Assembly: GCA_023392115.1 (NCBI GenBank)
Contig: JAEVZT010000203.1
Coordinates: 1 to 6,258 of the forward strand
Reading direction: 5' to 3'
DNA: 6,258 nt
Origin: Chloroflexota bacterium
GTDB taxonomy: Bacteria > Chloroflexota > Anaerolineae > Aggregatilineales > Phototrophicaceae
Shown: positions 4,996-6,258 of the stretch, piece by piece
Layout: each line of letters begins with the position of its first letter
Numbering within the stretch: position 1 is the first letter of the stretch
Notes under the pieces: model-generated
The model's input: the letters and a program-made list of their open reading frames with translations, nothing else
What the model was told of the DNA's origin: nothing
Databases searched by the model: none
Program-made: the position numbers and the translations under genes

Positions 4996-6201
4996 ATGAC
5001 CAAGCATCGTCCCCTTCGATTACTGCTGCTGTGTCTGGTGGTCAGCCTGAGCCTTGCCGGGCTTGCGCTTGCCCAGACAGATCCCACGACGACAACTTCC
5101 GTCAGATTCCTCGGCGTCATCGATGCAATGGATACCAACACGATCACCGTCAACGGGCAGGTGATCGACGTAAGCAGCGCCCAGATCAATACAGCGCTTC
5201 AGGTCGGCGCGGAAGTCGTGGTCGAAGGAACGCTCGACGCGGGCAACGTGATCCGCGCCAGCGCAGTCAATGCCCTCTCGAGCCTGCGACCCGGCGAAAC
5301 TGAGATCGTCGGCGTCCTGAGCAGCGCGACCGGCGGATCGCTGACGGTCGGCGGCGCGACGATTGACATCACAAGCGCGACCGTCGATGCGGGCTTGAGC
5401 GTCGGCAATGTCGTCCGCATAGCTGCTACGCGCGGCGACGATGGTCGCTGGATCGCGCGCGATGTTGAACGAGTCGTCAGCGGCGCGACGAGCCGTGACC
5501 CGAACGCGCCGCTCGCGTCGGACGATGATTTCGAGATTCGCGGCACGCTGACCTCAACCGCCGACAACGCGATTGTCGTCTCAGGGCTGACGATTGACGC
5601 AACAAGCGCGCAGATCGAAGGACAGCTCGTGCTTGGCGCGCAGGTCAGAGCGCGCGTGACGCTGGCGAACGGGCAGTTGGTCGCGCGTGAAATTCGCCTG
5701 TCAAGTGATGATGATGATGACGATGCGGCGTGTGTGACCGCTGCGCCCGCTGGCTGGACAACCTACACCATTCGCTCAGGAGATACGCTATCCGGCGTTG
5801 CCGCCCGCTCCGGCAGCAGTCTCGCCGAACTCGCGCGCGTCAACTGCATCAGCGATGTACGCCTGCTGATCACGGGTACAACGTTGTTCGTCCCGCGCCC
5901 GCTGGTTGCCGACAATCGCGGCAGCGACCGCGGCAACTCCAACGACAACCGCGGCAGCTTCAACGACAATCGTGGCAGCTTCAATGACAATCAGGGTGGT
6001 TTCAACGATAATCGGGGCAGCTTCAACGACAATCGCGGTGGTTTCAACGACAATCGTGACAGCTTTGACAGCAATCGCGGCAGCACCAGCGCCAACGACA
6101 GCGACCCTCCCAGCAACCGGCGCAGCATCGACAGCAACCGCGGCAGCACTCCTAGCAACGACAGTGACCGCGGCAGCTTCGACAGCAATCGCGGTTCATA
6201 A
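4996..6201 (+). CDS. Secreted protein: three DUF5666-like repeats, LysM domain, Asn/Gly-rich repeat tail
   Basis: The 401-residue protein has a clear Sec signal peptide (K3, H4, R5, R8, then hydrophobic 9-24, cleavage at ALA-Q, 26/27), and no lipobox at the cleavage site. Three beta-rich repeats of the DUF5666 type follow: about 36-91, 103-160 and 178-235. Each has the pattern 'G.. .. ..ItV.G..idv.sA.i...l..G..V...' and ends in an R.A/R.v-like strand. A run of six Asp (238-243) leads to one LysM domain (about 255-299, YTIRSGDTLSGVAARSGSSLA..), which in known families binds peptidoglycan or other GlcNAc polymers. C246 and C284 could form a disulfide. The tail (306-401) is low-complexity, rich in Asn, Asp, Arg, Gly and Ser. 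The start is supported by GAGGA (4982-4986), 9 nt upstream. The likely role is a cell-wall-bound surface protein; DUF5666 has no known function that I can name. Confidence 0.85.
   Translation: MTKHRPLRLLLLCLVVSLSLAGLALAQTDPTTTTSVRFLGVIDAMDTNTITVNGQVIDVSSAQINTALQVGAEVVVEGTLDAGNVIRASAVNALSSLRPGETEIVGVLSSATGGSLTVGGATIDITSATVDAGLSVGNVVRIAATRGDDGRWIARDVERVVSGATSRDPNAPLASDDDFEIRGTLTSTADNAIVVSGLTIDATSAQIEGQLVLGAQVRARVTLANGQLVAREIRLSSDDDDDDAACVTAAPAGWTTYTIRSGDTLSGVAARSGSSLAELARVNCISDVRLLITGTTLFVPRPLVADNRGSDRGNSNDNRGSFNDNRGSFNDNQGGFNDNRGSFNDNRGGFNDNRDSFDSNRGSTSANDSDPPSNRRSIDSNRGSTPSNDSDRGSFDSNRGS
5758..5892 (+). other. LysM domain within the secreted protein
   Basis: Residues 255-299 show the LysM pattern: TYTIRSGDTLSGVA at the start, a second helix SSLAELARVN, and the closing strand ITGTTLFVP. 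The GDTL turn is the strongest marker. It is the only LysM copy, and it is placed between the DUF5666-like region and the repeat tail instead of at a terminus. Confidence 0.9.
5941..6087 (+). repeat. Seven in-frame 21-bp tandem repeats (NDNRGSF)
   Basis: Seven consecutive 21-bp units encode NDNRGSF, NDNRGSF, NDNQGGF, NDNRGSF, NDNRGGF, NDNRDSF and DSNRGST (residues 316-364). Units 2-3 and 4-5 form a repeated pair (GSF then GGF), hinting at duplication of a 42-bp block. Many differences between units are at third codon positions (AAC/AAT, GAC/GAT, CGC/CGT/CGG), so the peptide looks maintained. A looser series continues to the stop: DSNRGST begins at residues 358 and 379, and DSNRGS ends the protein (396-401). 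Confidence 0.95.
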
Positions 6202-6258
6202 TAGCGAGAACGGCTAGTACGGCTTTCCGATAGTTGATCAGCACTAGCGACCCCACCC
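6202..6258. other. Non-coding right edge
   Basis: The last 57 bases follow the stop codon of the LysM gene. TAGC (6202-6205) and GCTA (6213-6216) could form a 4-bp stem, too small to call. I see no terminator or gene start before the window ends. Confidence 0.4.

Noticed and set aside
5941..6087. CRISPR array
   Set aside because: The repeats are contiguous 21-bp in-frame units without spacers, inside a coding gene.
5763..6188. Minus-strand frames rich in LSLKLPR repeats opposite the LysM gene tail
   Set aside because: They are the reverse translation of the 21-bp tandem repeats; the plus-strand frame has the signal peptide, LysM domain and proper start.

Overview
This 6.26-kb window of GC-rich (clearly above 50% by eye) bacterial DNA is densely coding and chromosomal in character. 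It holds six protein genes and no RNA genes, insertion sequences, CRISPR arrays or phage genes that I can recognise. The gene set fits a Gram-positive-like or monoderm environmental bacterium: a plant/bacterial-type glutaminyl cyclotransferase, a COG2403 'cyclic 2,3-diphosphoglycerate synthetase-like' GTPase, a GH4 glycosidase, and a secreted DUF5666/LysM protein. Chloroflexota (Anaerolineae-like) is my best guess. That is an inference from gene content, not a demonstrated placement.

Layout, left to right. An exported glutaminyl-peptide cyclotransferase (101-916, minus) is preceded by a very strong rho-independent terminator (hairpin 961-993) that ends the upstream DinB/ClbS-like gene (1016-1510, minus). 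A 132-bp gap with a perfect 12-bp inverted repeat separates that gene from the COG2403 GTPase (1643-2968, minus). The GTPase is divergent from a small acylphosphatase gene (3152-3421, plus), across a 183-bp region with a duplicated motif and a reasonable sigma-70-type promoter. The acylphosphatase converges, with only 7 bp between stop codons, on a GH4 family gene (3429-4799, minus). The GH4 gene is divergent from a secreted protein gene (4996-6201, plus) across a 196-bp region with repeats and hairpins. The secreted protein has three DUF5666-like beta repeats, an acidic linker, one LysM domain and a long Asn/Asp/Arg/Gly/Ser-rich tail built of 7-residue repeats.

How the genes may relate. There is no obvious single pathway. 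Two links are worth testing. First, the predicted mature N-terminus of the LysM protein is glutamine, which is the substrate of the exported glutaminyl cyclotransferase in the same window. Second, the GTPase belongs to a family named for making a phosphoanhydride on a carboxylate, and it shares a divergent regulatory region with an acylphosphatase, which hydrolyses carboxyl-phosphate bonds. No clearly new multi-gene system is visible. The least ordinary items are the architecture of the LysM protein and the symmetrical elements in the intergenic regions.
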